Source of the DNA: Anaerolineaceae bacterium UBA4799
Lineage (GTDB): Bacteria > Chloroflexota > Anaerolineae > Anaerolineales > Anaerolineaceae
Assembly: GCA_002402725.1 (NCBI GenBank)
Contig: DHGL01000042.1
Location: 11,577 to 26,355, forward strand
Direction: 5' to 3'
Length of the DNA stretch: 14,779 nt
Shown: one piece after another, positions 13,998 to 14,779 of the stretch
Position numbering within the stretch: the stretch's first letter is position 1
Layout: every line of letters starts with the position of its first letter
The notes under the pieces: model-generated
Database searches by the model: none
What the model saw: only the letters and a program-made list of their open reading frames with translations
What the model was told of the DNA's origin: nothing
Made by a program: the position numbers and the translations under genes

Positions 13998-14025
13998 TTC
14001 TTCTCCTCCTTTGATCCGCTGAGCG

Positions 14026-14053
14026 CGGGCGGGGCCTGCCGAACCCCCGCCCG
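14026..14053. terminator. GC-rich hairpin after the small-ORF chain
   Basis: CGGGCGGGG (14026-14034) and CCCCGCCCG (14045-14053) pair perfectly over 9 bp with a 10-nt loop. It lies 36 bp past the last minus-strand ORF of the right-edge chain, a fitting place for a terminator. The minus-strand tail (GCTCAGCGG) has no U-tract, though, while the plus-strand tail (TGTTCTGTATT) is mildly T-rich. It may slow polymerase or stabilise the 3' end rather than end transcription. Confidence 0.4.
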
Positions 14054-14089
14054 TGTTCTGTATTAACCATCAGCCGCTCGCCCGGCGCG

Positions 14090-14347
14090 TCATTGTGCGC
14101 TTTTGCCTTCATCCTCAGCCGCGGTTTTGCGCGGCTTGCGGCGGGTTATGGCTACGGGTTGTGGTGGCCCGCTTTCGGCTTTATTCTCGGCGATCTTGGC
14201 GCGCAGGCGCGCGGCGGCTTCGTGGTCGCCGCGTTCATCGGCCTGGTCGGCGAAGAAGGCAAGGAAGCCGTCGACTACCTGGCGCACGGCTTCTTCGCGC
14301 TCGAGGGCTTCATCGGGGCGCAGGTAGATGCGCTTTTGAGTGGTCAT
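14090..14347 (-). CDS. Small charged helical protein, unknown
   Basis: This is an 85-residue product with no recognised family. Residues 1-60 are rich in E, R and A and would form long helices (RPDEALEREEAVRQVVDGFL, then AFFADQADERGDHEAAARLR). The C-terminal 25 residues are a disordered, K/R/E-rich tail. The ATG overlaps the stop of the preceding ORF by four bases (ATGA), the same junction as between the two ORFs before it, which supports real coding on this strand. The longer plus-strand readings over this segment are arginine-rich and have no ribosome site. It is the last gene of the chain and is followed by a GC-rich hairpin. Confidence 0.55.
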   Translation of the reverse strand: MTTQKRIYLRPDEALEREEAVRQVVDGFLAFFADQADERGDHEAAARLRAKIAENKAESGPPQPVAITRRKPRKTAAEDEGKSAQ

Positions 14348-14547
14348 GGGCGCAACTCGCCGGTTTCTTTTCCGGTTGCATGCGGTTGTTCCCGATCTAT
14401 TTGATTCCGCCAGACCTTGAATGCCCGCAGTTCTTTCGAGGACAGCATACCCGCCAGGTACTCATCCGGAATGCCCAGTGTGTGGATGATGACCCACCCG
14501 GTTTCGATTGTGAAGGGACGGGTCTTATCAATTGCCACCACGCTCAT
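14344..14547 (-). CDS. Small protein, unknown
   Basis: This is a 67-residue product with a good Shine-Dalgarno, AAGGAGGTG (14560-14552), just ahead of its ATG. The sequence is ordinary globular protein: RPFTIETGWVIIHTLGIPDE, then YLAGMLSSKELRAFKVWRNQ, then a polar tail. I do not recognise a family. It overlaps the upstream partial ORF and the downstream 85-residue ORF by ATGA junctions, so the three are translated as a chain. Such tight packing of tiny genes is usual in phages and mobile elements, but nothing else here proves that origin. Confidence 0.6.
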   Translation of the reverse strand: MSVVAIDKTRPFTIETGWVIIHTLGIPDEYLAGMLSSKELRAFKVWRNQIDREQPHATGKETGELRP

Positions 14548-14779
14548 GATGCACCTCCTTCATTGTTTCGGGTACTTTGCCTATTGCGGAGGTTGGCGGC
14601 GCAAAGCTCGGACAGCTCCTGCTCCATCACGGCGGCCAGCCGCCGGCTGGGAGTGCGATCGATCTCCTGGCGCAGCGCGCAGGCGCGGGCGTGCCAGGGC
14701 TCAGCGGCGTGCGGACAGGTGAAGCGGTCTTGCGGACGGCCGTGACGCGACAGCGCTTCGGCGAAGCAGGTGGGGCCGT
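14544..14779 (-). CDS. Partial ORF with clustered Cys/His, unknown
   Basis: The reading frame enters from the right edge (first whole codon at 14777) and gives 77 residues before the stop, which overlaps the next ATG by four bases. Within the first 33 visible residues are C4, H12, C21, H23, H29 and C33 (around FTCPHAAEPWHARAC). This is a density that could bind a metal, though it is not a pattern I can name. Then comes a helical stretch (ALRQEIDRTPSRRLAAVMEQ) and a polar end. The other two minus frames meet stops here. The N-terminus is outside the window. Confidence 0.5.
   Translation of the reverse strand, partial: GPTCFAEALSRHGRPQDRFTCPHAAEPWHARACALRQEIDRTPSRRLAAVMEQELSELCAANLRNRQSTRNNEGGAS

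Noticed and set aside
14053..14745. Plus-strand ORF of 230 codons at the right edge
   Set aside because: It has an arginine-rich, low-information product and no Shine-Dalgarno. The minus strand here has three ORFs with linked start/stop overlaps.

Overview
The window looks like a chromosomal stretch of a Gram-positive-type (monoderm-like) bacterium. The best guess is Chloroflexota, class Anaerolineae. This is an inference from three things: a serS gene behind a T-box leader, the gene content (PIN/TRAM-cysS-rlmB, ECF sigma with a cysteine-free membrane anti-sigma and a NUDIX gene, and a four-TM FtsK), and an LtaS-like membrane sulfatase-fold protein of a kind common in that phylum. No rRNA, tRNA, insertion sequence or CRISPR array is visible.

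Layout. (1) Positions 1-242 hold two strong sigma-70-type promoters pointing apart. One fires leftward out of the window and its -10 lies inside a perfect inverted repeat. The other drives the rightward operon. (2) Positions 243-3496 (+) hold a PIN/TRAM membrane RNase-like protein, cysS and an rlmB-type SpoU methyltransferase: a compact tRNA/rRNA housekeeping operon. (3) Positions 3731-5869 (-) hold serS and a DUF456 membrane protein, with an 11-bp terminator hairpin at the 3' end. Ahead of serS is a ~270-nt T-box leader with a UCC (Ser) specifier, a UGGCACC antiterminator bulge and a competing terminator stem. (4) Positions 5909-7983 (+) hold an ECF sigma factor, its membrane anti-sigma factor and a NUDIX hydrolase, all joined by overlapping start and stop codons. 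(5) Positions 8060-10464 (+) hold an FtsK/SpoIIIE DNA translocase. (6) Positions 10486 to ~12480 form an AT-rich island (about 35-40% GC by sampling lines, against about 57-60% in ftsK). It carries a five-TM sulfatase-superfamily protein and a poorly coding tail. (7) Positions ~12480-14779 (-) are the most GC-rich part. They hold a lipoprotein, a two-TM membrane protein, and at the right edge three tiny genes chained by ATGA overlaps, the first cut by the window end.

How the parts work together. The left two thirds are core functions: cysteinyl- and seryl-tRNA charging, rRNA methylation, chromosome segregation and an envelope-sensing sigma/anti-sigma pair. Seryl-tRNA synthetase is under direct feedback from uncharged tRNA-Ser. 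The right third is accessory: a compositionally foreign cell-surface enzyme, a family-less lipoprotein/membrane-protein pair, and a chain of unrecognised small ORFs. If the window holds something undescribed, the most likely places are that small-ORF chain, the SD-equipped 16-codon ORF before the membrane-protein/lipoprotein pair, and the NUDIX gene translationally coupled to the sigma/anti-sigma pair. None of these is proven by sequence alone.
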